From the NCBI GenBank assembly GCA_030998015.1, contig JARWMV010000044.1, positions 52,948-116,947 of the forward strand: DNA of 64,000 nucleotides, in the 5' to 3' direction. A program made the position numbers and the translations under genes. The notes beneath the pieces were generated by a model. It saw only the letters and a list, made by a program, of their open reading frames with translations, was not told the DNA's origin and ran no database searches. This document shows, in pieces, positions 1 to 12,606 of this stretch. This stretch comes from Ceratorhiza oryzae-sativae (Eukaryota > Basidiomycota > Agaricomycetes > Cantharellales > Ceratobasidiaceae). Numbering within the stretch: position 1 is the stretch's first letter; the number at the start of each line of letters is the position of its first letter.

Positions 1-554
1 GGTTTAAGGGATAAATTCTGAATATAGTCTTGAATGAAGCTCGCGGACATTCTCAGGCCAGGTTCAAGAAGCGCAAGGGCAATACCTGATATTACATTCG
101 TTAAACAAGGCTACCGTAGGTGTTGCGTCTACTAAACACAGAGTTTAATTGCTAGAGTCGTTTAGCCATTAAAATTACACAAGTGAGATAAATGGATGCG
201 TAGGAGTAGAGTATCGAAACCCCAACTTCGACTAGACATAGTCTAGGAAATTTGGAGAACCCTGGATCCAATTAAAACTGTTTATTCCAGTAGGGTTGTC
301 ATATTCTCGGCAAACCGCTGAAAATCTAAGTTACTGAGCGCTACTGTAGCGTTAACGAGCGCAACTTGGGTGGCGACTAGTGCCGGGAGCGCTCATGAGC
401 TTACTATTTTAATTTTTCTACCGAGTGATCGACATTGCCTAACTAATAACTTCATTCTATGCACGTAAGGTATTGAACTATCTGTTTTCCGCCCACAAAA
501 TCGTGCTGTGCTATGAACGAGCGGTCTGTAACTGACGAAGCGTGCCATGTTCAA
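1..554. other. Intergenic, no gene seen
   Basis: No open frame with recognisable content is visible. The stretch lies downstream of the peptide transporter stop codon and probably holds its 3' UTR and terminator. Confidence 0.5.
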
Positions 555-3001
555 CTAGATCCGTCTTTCACCATCTGCTTCTGTCGGTTGGTCTTCTCCA
601 ATAATCCGCCGCCCAATCTTATTTTGCTCTTCTTCAGTCAGATCCAGACGATGAAATAGGATCCAGAAAAGTGCTCCAGCAACAAACTGTAAAAAGCAGC
701 TATTTGAGTAACCTGAGATATATGTACCAACCGAGACGCTTACGGCGGCAATAGCACACCCAGCGTACTAATAAGGCATTGAGCTGTCGTACCAAACGTA
801 AATCAACCCACTTACATTCCAAACTAAATATGGGTCTGCACTAATGGGAACTAGCGCCCAGGAGAGAGCGTTTCCTATTGCAGTCATAAAGAGAAACATA
901 GACATTACGACGCTCTTCATGCGGAGTGGGGCCTTATTATATGCATATTCAAGACCAGAGATACTGGCAAATCTGTGGCAGAGAGGTTAGCTTAGATATA
1001 TGTCACGGCGTTAAACTCACATTTCGCCCAAAGCAATCAGAACATAAGCTGGCGTTTGGACCCATACGTTGATAGTACTGGGGCTATCGCAAGTCGCAAC
1101 GTACTTTCCACAAGGGTTGGTTTTATAGATACTGTCTTGAAGAATGGCTGCGTAAACCATCGCAAGTGATGCAAACAAAAAACCAAAAGTAATGCGCTGG
1201 ATCGGGCGGACTACCCAGCCTACGCGACGCAGCCCAGGGTATCTAGTGAAGCTAGTCTGAGAACCGATAGCGTCAGTGAGAGACTGAACCTACACGACGC
1301 GATCCATGAGTGGGATGATAATGATGATAGCAATGGCGTTGATATTTTGGAGCAAGTCATTTGGAACACCGTGAGTGGTCATGACACCCGCTTGGGAAAC
1401 AATATTGCTGGTCATTTGATTATCTTATAATAGCATGTTAGAACATCAAGCCGAAAGTTACGCATATACCCACAAGGAACCCAGAACCTAAATTTATTCA
1501 GTCTAAAAATGAGGATTTGAAGCAAATAGGCTCTTACAAGGGGTAGAAAGCAAATATTTTAGTGGCCTGTAGTGTGCGTTTTATTTCATCGACAAAAGTC
1601 TAGAGCCCCTGATCGCTGAGAATCACGAAAAGATTTTACAGAACAATAGCACTTACGTCGTCCCAGGTTGGCAATGTCTTGTCCCGGCTTGCCGATTCCT
1701 TGTGCTGTTCAAGATCTCCTCCACCTATCATACTCGGACGAGCCTTGTCCCACTTGTTTGGGTCACGCAGCCTGCGGAGGGTCTCGGCTGGATTGGCGCT
1801 CCATACCCCTGCATGCGCACGTTTTATGACGCGAATCGACTCGACTAGGATCGAGTCTCGGGGGGGATAAATGATATACCGCCTTCCCCCGACGAAGAGC
1901 ACAAAAGGAACGATAAAGTAAACGATAGTAGGCTGCCGAGCATGTTCAGTAGTAGATTGATAACCGAGGAACGAGGACCTACGATAAGATAGGCTAACCA
2001 AAACCCATAGTGGAGCTCCGTCTCGGTCGTAGCAATCGAACCCAGGGACCCAATGTTGATCATCTGAGCGTAACTTTGGTCAGAAATTCAGAAGAGCCAG
2101 ATTTTTCTTACAAGATAAAAGTACATGAAAACACGCTGGATGGTAAGGTTAGGGTCTACGATAACCTTTTCTCCACTCGGAAGCGTTTTAACTCTTTCTT
2201 GGCTATCGGGTATCTGCTCAGCAACCAAAGGTGAAACATTCGCCTTGATAGCCCCAGTCGCAGTTCCGATGATGATAATCGCAACTATGAGGCCCGCAAA
2301 GGATCCGTTTGGGGAATTTTGTAGGAGGGAAGGAGCGGCCGTCCCTACAAGGATCACGTGGCCAATAGCGCCAACGAACACAAAGACAATCAAGGTTTTG
2401 AGTTTGCCCCAGTACTGAAGCGCATATATGAGCCAAAAACTCTCGAGTCAGAAAATAAAGCTCACCAAGTCCGCAATGATTGCGCCAAGTATTGTTGTGA
2501 CAAAAGCGAGGAACGAGAACGAGTTGGTGAGACCTGTCGAAGCCCTCTGCCCTTTTCCGAGTGCGCCTGGACGAATTTCTGATCCTGGAGGTGGGGCACC
2601 GGCGCCGTTGCCACCAGGTGGGAGCGGGCGTTGGCTTGGGTTCATGAGAAAGTTAAATGACGAGCTGAAGCTAAAGAACTTGGAACTTACATGTAGTTTA
2701 CAATAGGTCCAGTTGTCCCATAATACGAAAACCGCTCCGCAAACTCGACAGCGACAACGAGCCAGGCTGACAGCGGAATATCACCAGCTACACGACGCAG
2801 CGTGGACTTTTCCACCTCGGTCGGTACTACGATGTCAGAATCGTCATATGAATCAGGGCTGAATTTTACGTCGACTGGATAGTCCTTTTCAGATCGTTGA
2901 GGAGTTATGTCAAGTTCTGTTCATGAGGGGGTGATCGGCAGTCAAAATAATAGTAGTTAGCGATATTTGTTCCCCCAAGGCACGAAACACTCACCCGCCA
3001 T
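555..3001 (-). CDS. PTR2: PTR2-family proton-coupled di/tripeptide transporter
   Basis: This is a plasma-membrane POT/PTR symporter that imports di- and tripeptides with protons. The reading is spliced from about ten exons. The start ATG (2999-3001) gives MAE, followed immediately by an intron, and the next exon encodes a hydrophilic N-terminus. The exon near 2700-2800 carries the proton-coupling motif VEFAERFSYYG (ExxERFxYYG). The exons across about 2090-2400 and 1990-2060 join to give the second family signature, FYLMINIGSL. Later exons give GRRYIIYPPRDS, a long cytoplasmic loop with KWDKARPS, then IIIIIPLMDRVV and GLEYAYNKAPLRMKS, both typical of fungal PTR2. The protein ends near DQPTEADGERRI. 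Twelve membrane helices are expected, and total length (about 590 aa) fits the family. All junctions checked are GT-AG. I saw no frameshift, but not every exon edge was fixed. Confidence 0.88.
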
Positions 3002-3517
3002 ATCTGCTGCTTCCCTGAAGGCTTTGAGGGTGAGAAAACGAGAGAGAGGCCTACAATTCTTATACTCGGTATAACCATCTTATCGAGCTCCTCGAATAGC
3101 GACAGAAACTTTTGCTCCACATGCAATCTCGCGTCACGTTCAAAACTCATCACGAAGCTAGAGAAGTCCCGGATGAAATCCACTTGCGAACTCGGTACGC
3201 TCGACCGTTCAAGGACTTGCTTACCCCATGATATACGCACGCCAGAACGCATGGGAGATAGAAGGAGAGGATGCACATGCACGAACGTAGGAGTATTGGG
3301 GAGACCGGAGCTTGACCAACGCCAAGACTAAGAGGAATTAGAAACCAGGTTTACATAACTTGTCGCTGTAGGTCTTATCGTCGGATGCCTAATGAGTCTT
3401 CGTGATGAATTTAGGCGCCGAATATGAGCAGCCGTGGGCTTAGAGGTTCTCCTATCCAAATCGCAGACCCAAGCCTGTAATGGCGGCTTACTGTAGAGAG
3501 CTTTGGGTGTTCAGTGG

Positions 3518-3540
3518 ACCGGGACAACCTTTGTCCCGGT
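3518..3540. repeat. Perfect 10-bp inverted repeat with 3-nt loop
   Basis: ACCGGGACAA is followed by CCT and then its exact reverse complement TTGTCCCGGT. It could be an operator-like palindrome upstream of PTR2 (about 520 bp from its start) or a small element terminus. No function can be assigned. Confidence 0.6.
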
Positions 3541-3998
3541 GGCCAACAGAAATATTCGTATTTCGAATGATGACTTCACCTTGAACCGATGTCGAGTGAC
3601 GCCATGAATCTACTCAGACGCATGCACTAAAGATCGAAACCAAGCCCAAGCCCATGTCCCAATGGCTCGTCGAATCCAGCTTGGAGACCTTGAATCCTTG
3701 TTAATTGTCTCGTAGATCGGACGTCAACCTAGACTCATCATCCCCATTACGCGAGCCGGAGCAGGATTGGTGTGAGCGAAAGGTCAAGAAAAGATAGTCC
3801 GAGAAACGAGAAGACCACTGCGACTGGATCGGTTCAGCCCTCTTTGTTTGACGAAATGACGTTGGCGACGAATAGTTCACAGAGTTCAACAACCATGGGA
3901 TATTGAAATAAATAGATGGTATAAAAACAGCAGCAGACGAAACCGACCCAGAAATGTCGACAAACGAATGTGCGAGTAGAGTCAACAGCAAGGAACAT

Positions 3999-4058
3999 AG
4001 AGAGAGAGAGAAACAGAGAGAAAGAGACAGAGAAAAAAAGAGCGTGTGTGTGTGTAGA
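3999..4058. repeat. Simple-sequence tract (AG-rich, then GT)
   Basis: Runs of agagag, short A-rich interruptions and a (gt)n stretch lie just downstream of the protease 1 stop codon. They generate spurious open frames on the minus strand. Confidence 0.8.
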
Positions 4059-4081
4059 TAAAGATGAAACAATCCAGCCGC

Positions 4082-7000
4082 CTATGCCTTTTTGATCGTA
4101 AACTCGGGACTGAGCCACGACTCGACTCCCCCATTATCGATCTTCCAGGCTTGCAACAGAATCTTGTACGTCCCATCTGGGATATTCGTCCCGTTGGCAA
4201 AGCGTTGGAAGATGATTTGCGACACATCATCGTTCTGCGGGTTTTGAGGAGCGTTCGAATTGCGAGGAACGTATTGGTGCGAAAACAGGTTGCCCAGAGT
4301 AGGGACCGTGGAGGTGCCACCCGTGGCCGACGCGGCGCCGATTTTCGAGAACTTGGGGAGCAGGAAGCTCAGGAGATCCCGCTTGCGCACGTCTTCAGTT
4401 TCGCCACGCGCGTCGACTTGTGCTCCGCGCTTGGAGATTGCAGCATAGGGAAGCGTATGCTTCGCGTGACCAAGGCTGGGCTCCCCAATCTCCACATTGA
4501 CTAACCTGCGCTGATTCGTGGTGGTGGTATTCACCGTCGAATCACCAGGTCCATACGAACAAGAGGCGAGCCGCCAACAAGTCGATAGCTGAGGGCCGGT
4601 GTATCGTTGCCTTGCATTGAGAAAGTGGTCGCTCCGCTGATCGGGTTGCCATCCTTGTCTGTTATGAACGGCAACTTGATCCCATTGCCAAAGTACGAGT
4701 CCGTATCGTCCAGCACCTTCATGTCCTTGAGCGCGGCGGCCACACCCAGGTACGATGAATGCAAGATCGAGCCGTCGCTGCCTTTAGCTTGAATGAAACC
4801 CGAGTAGACTGGGAAAGCCTTGGCGTCCAGACCTGTGGGTGCACCGAGCCGGATGCTGACTGGGACGGACAGACCAGGAAAGACAGTGACGCTGGAGGGA
4901 AAGATCTGGGCAGACGCGGGGGCGTTGAAAACATCAACCGGGCCGACTGTGGCGAAGACCTGAGTGCACGAAGCTCAATCACAAAAGAACGACTTACGAG
5001 CGCTTTCGGTTCCACTGATTGTGTTAATAGTACCTGCTGGAATATGGCTAAGCTTGTATGTAACAACCTTGGACCCCCTGTTCGTGATCGTCACGATATG
5101 ATTCCCCTGGAAGTTTGCGGTATCATTCAACAAAAGTTCGGTAGGAGTCATAGATCCCGTTCCGTAGATCGCATCATAGACCTGGATGAGACCAGCACCA
5201 GAGTGCGAAAGAGTTTCAGGCAAGCTATCGTTTGCTTTCGAGTTGGGGATATAGGATGCCGTGTTCTGGAACGTATCACGAGCGGCCTTGGCGTTTTCGG
5301 CAGTCTTGCCCCTGACCTGCAGGAACAAGGCAGAAGCGCCAGCGACAAAAGGGGCGGCCATGGACGTTCCGGAATCGACGGCATAAGAGCCCATGGGAAC
5401 AGGCCAAGTGGAGAGGATGTTTCCGCCAGGAGCAGAGAGGGCAGGTTTGAAGTACATGTCGAACGTGGGCCCATAGCTACTGAAGGAAGACACCAAACCG
5501 CCGGTTTCAGCGGTGGATTGAACGGATTGTTGGCAAACGTAATGGTGCCGTTCTTCTTGATCAGATCGTTGACGATGTACTCTCCATCTGGCTTGGAGAT
5601 GAGCACAGCGTCGTACTGTCCAACTGTAATACCCGACAAAGGCTCATCCACGTTGTCGTAGATAAAGAATCGCTTGCCGCCTTTGGCCGAAGCATGGGCA
5701 AGCTTGTCAACAAAGGCGCAACCTCCGCGACGGATCAGGACGAGGTATGGAGACAGGTCAGGTGTGGAATCGGGAAGCGGACGACAGGCGTCGTTTGGGA
5801 TAGAGATATTGGCCGACGTTGCGTAGACGGGGAACGTCCCGTTTGCAAGAGGAACACCTGAATAGTACGGGATCTGGCGGCCGGTCGAGTCGGTCGCGTT
5901 TTGAACGGGGGTAATGATGCTGAGACAGGTCAAATTGAGCTGGGGAGACGTGATGGATAAACCTACTTGTCAACACTGCCCACGGCAATAACGTTTATGC
6001 CGGTTGCCGGTCCCGACGTATACCAAGGCCCATAAGCACCATCATTACCCGCGGAAATAGTCACGACTTTCCCCTTGTCGGCAAGATTGCTTGCTACTAC
6101 CGAGGTGACGCCCTCTGTCCATCCTTCGCTTCCACCGATTGACATGGTGATGATGTCGTTGCCGTCCTGGTATGCCTTCAGCATGGCTGATATGAGAATG
6201 TCGTCTGGGACGGAGCCTGTGCAACCAAAGACGCGGTAGGCATTGATCGAGGCTTCGGGTGCGACACCTGAAATGTTGAAGGGGTTGTCGCGGTTGGCGC
6301 CAATGATACCGGCAACGTGCGTGCCATGGCCGTTGCATTGATCAAGGGGCTAACATGGACGTAATCAGTTACTCGTTGCGAACGTGAAAAACATGGACGC
6401 CACCAACATCGTTGTCGGGCTTGGGCTCTGGCGTATCCCGGCGGCCGGTGAATGCATCCCCAACGAAATCGTATCCTCCGATGACTTTGTTGCCTGGGCC
6501 GAACTTGCCGCCAAGGGCAGGGTGAGTATAGTCGATGCCGGTGTCAATGATGCCGATCGTGATGCCCTTGCCGAACACGCCGTTGCCATGCATGCGATTG
6601 ACGCCGGTCATCTGATGGGTTGAGAGCTTGTCAATGACGACGGGGTTGAGCGGGGCGCCGTTGGGGACGCCGTTTGGGCGCTGGGGGATGTCATGGAGGT
6701 AGTTGCGGTTGATCGACTGCGCTCGGCCGGTTAGCCGAGACCCTGCGCCAAGTCAAGCCAAGAGCACGTACAGTGACGCCGGCAGCCTGGGCGACCTTGA
6801 CGAGGTCTGTGGGGCTCTGGAGCTTGATGGCGGCGCCGTTCCACAGCGGAGAGTTGGCGAATGTTTGGGTGATGATATAGCTGACCCCGCGTCGCTGGAG
6901 ATCGTATTCGAGCTCAGCATGAGCAGACGAAAACCCTCGCTTGAGGTGGCTTTGGCCGTTGAGCCCTACGATATACGACTAGAGGCAAGGGTGTGAGGCT

Positions 7001-7136
7001 GGCCAGAAGCCAAGGGAAAGATCAGCCTACGCACGCCTTCGACGTATTTTCCTGTGTTTGCACGCGGGATCGAGTGGATGTCGACGGCGGCGGCGGCAAG
7101 CTGGGCGACGGCAGCGGCAGCGACCAAGAGCCTCAT
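4082..7136 (-). CDS. Secreted subtilisin-like serine protease, copy 1 (S8A with PA domain)
   Basis: The product is a secreted endopeptidase of the Vpr/C5a-peptidase-like S8 group. Start ATG 7134-7136 gives a signal peptide (MRLLVAAAAVAQLAAAAVD). Catalytic Asp lies in IIDTGIDYTHP (about 6535), His in CNGHGTHVAG (about 6330) and Ser in DSGTSMAAPFVAG (about 5360). The exon over about 5520-5930 between His and Ser encodes the inserted protease-associated (PA) domain (YLVLIRRGGCAFVDKL). The C-terminal half (4082-5000) matches the Fn3-like/DUF1034 region and ends WLSPEFTIKKA. Several short introns interrupt it. Compared with copy 2, the frame slips by one nucleotide near 5505-5515, between the PA domain and the Ser exon, so as printed the protein would be truncated before the catalytic Ser. 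This is either a real mutation or an assembly indel. Order and domain content match copy 2, indicating tandem duplication. Confidence 0.85.
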
Positions 7137-9556
7137 GGCAAAGAAAACGAGTGGAAGGGGGAAAGAATGTGGTGGGAGGACGGGAGCTAAGAGATATAGA
7201 TTGTCACGTGCGATGCCGCATGTGCCTGAAGGCGTGCCTGACACCAAGCCTTCGCCGAGTCTTGTCCTGTGCCAAATGCATGACATGTGCCCGGTTCGGC
7301 ACACGAACCACCAATTCCCAATCACGCTGGGTGGGATGGCGATGTACAACTGCTTCCGCCGCCGCTGCACCTCATGGCATTTGAATGATATTTATGGATC
7401 CAATTCAATTTATTCACTGCCCCTCGGGGGCTATGATCTGCATGTTAATCTTCCTGCCGACCCGCAGTGCCCCTCGAGCCCGACGAAATCTGTACGCCAG
7501 ATTAGCAGCAACCGAAAATGCAGATAGACTTGTTTCCCAGTAACGATACACTGGCCATTCTCCTCCCAACTGGCTCTCCAAGATGTCAGTTCTCGCGTTG
7601 GTCCTCTTTGTTTCCAAATCGATTGTGTAGTCGTTCCGCCAGACGCGACACGACGCTGTGCTATGAACATATTAATTTCGAAGCGAAGTCCGAAATTAGC
7701 CTCAAGTAGATATAATTAGCTAGTGCTCATAGTAGAAAGGAGAAAGTATAACAGGGGCTAATGTCAGATACCAATATTGTCGTTTGAATTGCATTTCGCA
7801 ACGAAAATGTTCGCAAATCTTCTCACTTCAGACGCTCACAGAACCTCGGCATTGTGTGCTGTTTATAGGCCGAACATATGTCGTCGGACACGGCACCGAG
7901 TTTCTCAAAAGGAGCATGCGAGCTTTAGAAATCGCTGCATGACTCTATTTTGCTAAAGTTGTTGCGACTGTGGCGGTCAGCGGCGGACCTGTATAACACC
8001 ATTGCATTCGTGCATTCGTGCATATATGCACCAATCGTCACTGAACCCTACCCAACCTCGAGAATAAACATCTGTTCCCGTTTGTGGAGAATCTATGTGA
8101 GCTCGGAAACCCCGGTTTTGACCGAGCATGCGATCGCTTGTGACTTGACCGGGAGATACTAACCGAATCGTATGCATAAAATCGTATTTCATGATAAGCG
8201 CTATGGCATATATGACAACAGAACTAACAACCTAGGAAGCTTTTGGCAAATACTGTGCTGGCATCAGGTCAACATCATCTCAAGTCTCGGGACACCCCCA
8301 AGCCGAATGAAGAATGGTGTCTCAATGTTCTCGCCTGGATCCCTGTGCTTCGATATCTTGCGAGACATATTTTACTAGTTTAATACGTCTACGGTGTAGT
8401 TCTAAGAGTATGTAACAAAAGGCTTCGTCGGCCGGCTCCCTTTTGTCCAAAGTAAAATATCCATGAGCAACAAGCTGTGCCACCGTAGGCGGGCAAGGGA
8501 CACCCCACAATATCACGGTCGTCAAACTTGCTTGCTGAATCGTCGTATATGGGATTTAGTATTTGAATTTTCAACAATTGCAAGATATAGCTTGTCCCTA
8601 CAGAAACCGTCGATAGATCACTAATTAGTCTTTGATCAAGTGACTCGTTCGCTTCGGCCACGCATTTCAGGATCTCCAGGTGAACCAATATGAACCCGTC
8701 TATTGACTTTACAAGAAGGCTGATCGAAGCTCCGGAAGAGCTGCTTCGAGAACCCGTATCGGCGAACAGGTACCCTGCCCTCCAGGTATCACTCGTTCAA
8801 CCGCGCCACGCGTCTATTGGTTGAATACTTCATCTGTACACTTGACTCGGAGTTGGACGGATCAAAAAAACTCGCTCCGGGTCCCCATACACGGGAAATA
8901 TGCCCAGGGCCAGGTTACAAGTCAATTCCAACTTGGGGATCTCGAGCCTGCGCAGCTTTATTTTATGTTTTCACGAGCTGTGAGAACTGGATTTCGACTT
9001 GGGCATACTGTAGAAATATCGTAGGCAATGTAAAATGAACTACAACACCAAGCCATTGGCGGGGTCAAATGTGCATGTACAGTATATGCGCCGATTTATC
9101 GTGTATGGCCTATGAGTCGGCTATCGAATGGTATGAATACGCACTCTGACGATTACGCTATCGTTTGAATCTGCCCTCTTATCTTCATAAGATGCATCTC
9201 GTTGCGACAATAAAAAGACTCTATCGTAGAGCCAGGTCGATTTACTTGGTGGCTCAAGGATAATGTAAAAAAGCGGAAAGGGACAATTGGAAAGATCCTG
9301 CCGATTGATTGATTAAGCTGGGTTGGAGGGTCTTGATTTGGCGTCCTTTATTTGCGCGCGAATGCGGTAAACGCCGTTTTTACTTGCAGGTCACAGGTTG
9401 AAGTGTTCGGTGACTGTGGGATACCGAAATAGGGTCTTGTGTAAAAACAAAAGGAAGTGACATCGAGACAGAAATGTCCATAAAGGAGTGTGCGAGTAAA
9501 ATCAACAGACGCGAGAAAATGAGAGTGTATGCTAGTAAAGTGAGACTAATACACGT
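7137..9556. other. Intergenic between the two proteases
   Basis: The right part of the gap lies beyond the 3' end of copy 2 and the left part is the promoter flank of copy 1. Only short open frames without recognisable content are present. I see no transposon termini. Confidence 0.5.
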
Positions 9557-12500
9557 TTATTTTGCCCTCTTGATCGTGAACTCGGGGCTTAGCCAGGACT
9601 CGACTCCACCGTTATCGATCCTCCAGGCTTGCAACAAAACCTTGTACGTTCCGTCCGGAATACTCGTCCCGTTTGCAAAGTTCTGGAAGATCACTTGCGA
9701 CAGGTCCTGGTTGTCGGATTTGCTAGGATCGTTCGAGTTGCGCGGAGCGTATTCCTGAGAATACAGGTTGCCGAGAGTGGGAGTCGTGGCACCGTGGTAG
9801 ACAAAGAGACGATTTTCGAGTTCTTGGAAAACAAGAGGCTCAGGAGATCCCGCTTGCGCACGTCTTCAATCTTAACATGGTGACTGGCATGTACTCTGTG
9901 CATGGAGGTAGCACCATGAAGAAGCGCATGTTTTGGACGGCCAAGCCTGGGCTCTCTGATCTCCACCTCAAATGATCGCCGCTGATTCGTGGTGACATTC
10001 ACGGTTGGGTCCATCAGGTCCATGCGAAGGAGAGGCGAACCAGCAACAAGCCGATAGATGACCGCAGGCGTATCGTTTCCTTGCATCGAGAAAGCCGTAG
10101 ATCCGTTCATTATATTGCCGTTCTGGTCTGTGATGAGTGGGAGCTTGGTTCCATTGCCAAGATACGAGTCTGTGTTATCCAGCACCTTCATGTCCTTGAG
10201 TGCAGCGGCCACGCCCAGGTATGACGAGTGCAAAGTCGAGCCATCGTTGCCTTTGGCTTGGATGAAACCCGAGTAGACCGGGAATGCCTTAGCGTCAAGC
10301 CCGGCGGGTGGATCGAATTTGATGATGACTGGAGCGGATTGGCCGGGCAGGACGGTAACGCTGGAGGGCGAAATTTGGGCAGACGCGGGGGCGTTGACAA
10401 CGGCGACCGGGCCAGCTAACGAGAAAACTTGAGGTCACGAGAGTCAAATTTGATGTCAACAACTTACGAGTGTTCTCGATGCCACTGATTGTGTTGGTAG
10501 TACCTGCTGGAATATGGATGAGTTCGTATGTGACAGCCTTGGACCCCCTGTTCGTAATTGTCACAACCTGATCCCCCCGGAAGTTTGCAGTATCATTCAG
10601 CAAAAGTTCGGCCGGAGTCATAGATCCCGTTCCGTAGGCCGCTTCATAGACCTGGATGAGGCCAGCGCCAGCGTGCGAAAGAGTTTCAGGCAAGCTATCG
10701 TTCGCTTTCGAGTTGGGGATATAGGATGCCGTGTTTTGGAACGCAGCTCGAGCGGCCTTGGCATTCTCGACGGTCTTACCCCTGACCTGCAGGAACAAGG
10801 CAGAAGCACCAGCGACAAAAGGGGCGGCCATGGACGTTCCGGAATCGACGGCATAAGAGCCCATGGGAACAGGGTAGGTGGAGAGGATGTTTCCACCCGG
10901 AGCAGAGATGGCAGGTTTAAAGTACATATCAAACGTGGGTCCATAGCTCGTGAAGGTGGACACCAAACCGCCAGTCTCCATAACTAAATTCCCGGGGTTG
11001 TCTGTGAAAGTGATGGTGCCGTTTTTGTTACGTAGATCATTCACCATGTATTCACCATCCTTCTCTGAGATGAGTGCGGCCTTGTATTTTCCGACGTCAA
11101 TGCCCACAAGAGGTTGAGCTTTGTTGTCATAGATCAAGAACCGCTTCCCGCCTTTGGCAGCGGCATTCCCGAGTTTGGTGACGAATGTACAAGTGCCACG
11201 ACGAATCAAGACGAGATATGGGGACAGGTCAGGTGTCGAATCCGGGAGCGGGCTGCAGGCATCGTTTGGGATCGAGGTATTGGTCGACGTCGCGTAGATG
11301 GGAAACGTCCCGTTCGCGAGGGGAATGACTGAACTATACGGGATCTGGCGGCCGGTCGAGTCAGTTGCGATTTGAACGGGATTAATCGTGCTGAGAGACG
11401 GGTCAAATTTCAACAACTGAATCTAATAGGTAGACTCACTTGTCGACGCTACCTACGCTAATAACGTTAATGCCGCTCGCGGGCCCCTCCGTGAACCAGG
11501 ATCCATAAGCACCATCATTACCGGCGGAAATAGTCAAGACTCTCCCCTTGTCGGCGAGATTGCTTGCTATTATCGAGGTGGCACCCTCGGTCCATCCGTC
11601 GCTGCCGCCAAGTGACATGGTAATGATATCGTTGCCGTCCTGGTCCGCTCTCATCATCGCCGCTATGATGAGGTCTTCCGACGTGCCACCCTTGCAGCCA
11701 AAGATGCGATAAGCGTTGATTGAGGCTTCATAGGCGACACCTGAAATGTTGAAGTGGTTGCCAGGGTTGGCGCCAATGATACCTGCAACGTGTGTGCCAT
11801 GACCGCTGCATTGATCCAGAGGCTAAATATCTCGTAATCAGGTTCTTGCAATAAGCGTTAAAAACCTGAGGCGACTAACATCTTTGCCGGGATTAAGGTC
11901 TGATGTACCATTACCAGTGTAGGAATCCCCGACAAAATCATACCCTCCAATGATTTTGTTTCCAGGGCCCAGCTTACCACCAAGAGCAGGGTGGGTGTAG
12001 TCGACGCCTGTGTCAATTATACCGATCATGATACCTTTGCCGAACACGCCGTTCCCGTGCATCCGATTTACACCAGTCATTTCATGGGTTGTGAGTTTGT
12101 CAACAACAACTGGGTTGATCGGAGCAGTAAGAGCAGCGTTGGGGAGCTTGGGTCTCTCATAGAGGTAATTACGGTTGATCGACTGCTCGTCTATTCAGCC
12201 AAGAGTTCGACCAAGTCAGGCCAAGAGCATACGCACAGTAACGCCAGCAACTTGCGCAATCTCGATCAAGTCAGAGGGGCTCCCTAGCTTGATAGTGACA
12301 CCCTTCCACACTGCAGAATTGTCGAATACTCTAGTGATCACATAGTCAACCCCGCGTCGCTGGAGGTCGTGTTCGAGCTCGGCATGAGGAGACAAAAAAC
12401 CTCGTTTGAGGTGGCTTTGGCTGTTGAGGCCGACGATATACGACTAGGTGTGTGAAGCAAGCGTCAGGCTGATGAGAAGTCAAGGGAAAGCTCAGGCTAC

Positions 12501-12606
12501 GCACTCCTTCGACATATTTTCGAGTATTTGCATGTGGGATCGAGTGGAGGTCAACGGCGGCGGCGACGAGCTGGGCGACGGCAGCCACGGCGACGAACAG
12601 CTTCAT
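9557..12606 (-). CDS. Secreted subtilisin-like serine protease, copy 2 (S8A with PA domain)
   Basis: Paralogue of the protease at 4082-7136, in the same orientation and with the same exon pattern. ATG 12604-12606 gives a signal peptide beginning MKLFVAVAAVAQLVAAA. Catalytic Asp lies in IIDTGVDYTHP (about 12000), His in CSGHGTHVAG (about 11800) and Ser in DSGTSMAAPFVAG (about 10830). The PA domain and catalytic Ser lie in one uninterrupted exon (about 10430-11416), so the slip seen in copy 1 is absent. However, the frame shifts by one nucleotide near 9790-9805, within the last about 80 residues; the continued frame matches copy 1 (NLYSQEY, WLSPEFTIKRAK). The shift lies outside the catalytic domain. 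Expected role: extracellular protein degradation for nutrition or host tissue. Confidence 0.85.

Larger units (their letters stand above)
3002..4081. other. Intergenic: PTR2 promoter side and protease 1 3' flank
   Basis: No gene is supported here. The region holds the upstream flank of PTR2, a perfect 10-bp hairpin at 3518-3540 (listed separately) and a purine-rich simple-sequence tract of GA/GT repeats at about 3999-4058. Open frames over 3700-4118 are low-complexity products of that tract. Confidence 0.5.

Noticed and set aside
1829..1860. GACTCGA/TCGAGTC inverted repeat
   Set aside because: Lies within a PTR2 exon; explained by coding sequence.
3701..4534. Open frames with Ser/Leu/Thr-rich translations (3701-4118) and plus-strand frames over 4064-5661
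   Set aside because: They come from the simple-sequence tract or are shadows of the spliced protease on the other strand.
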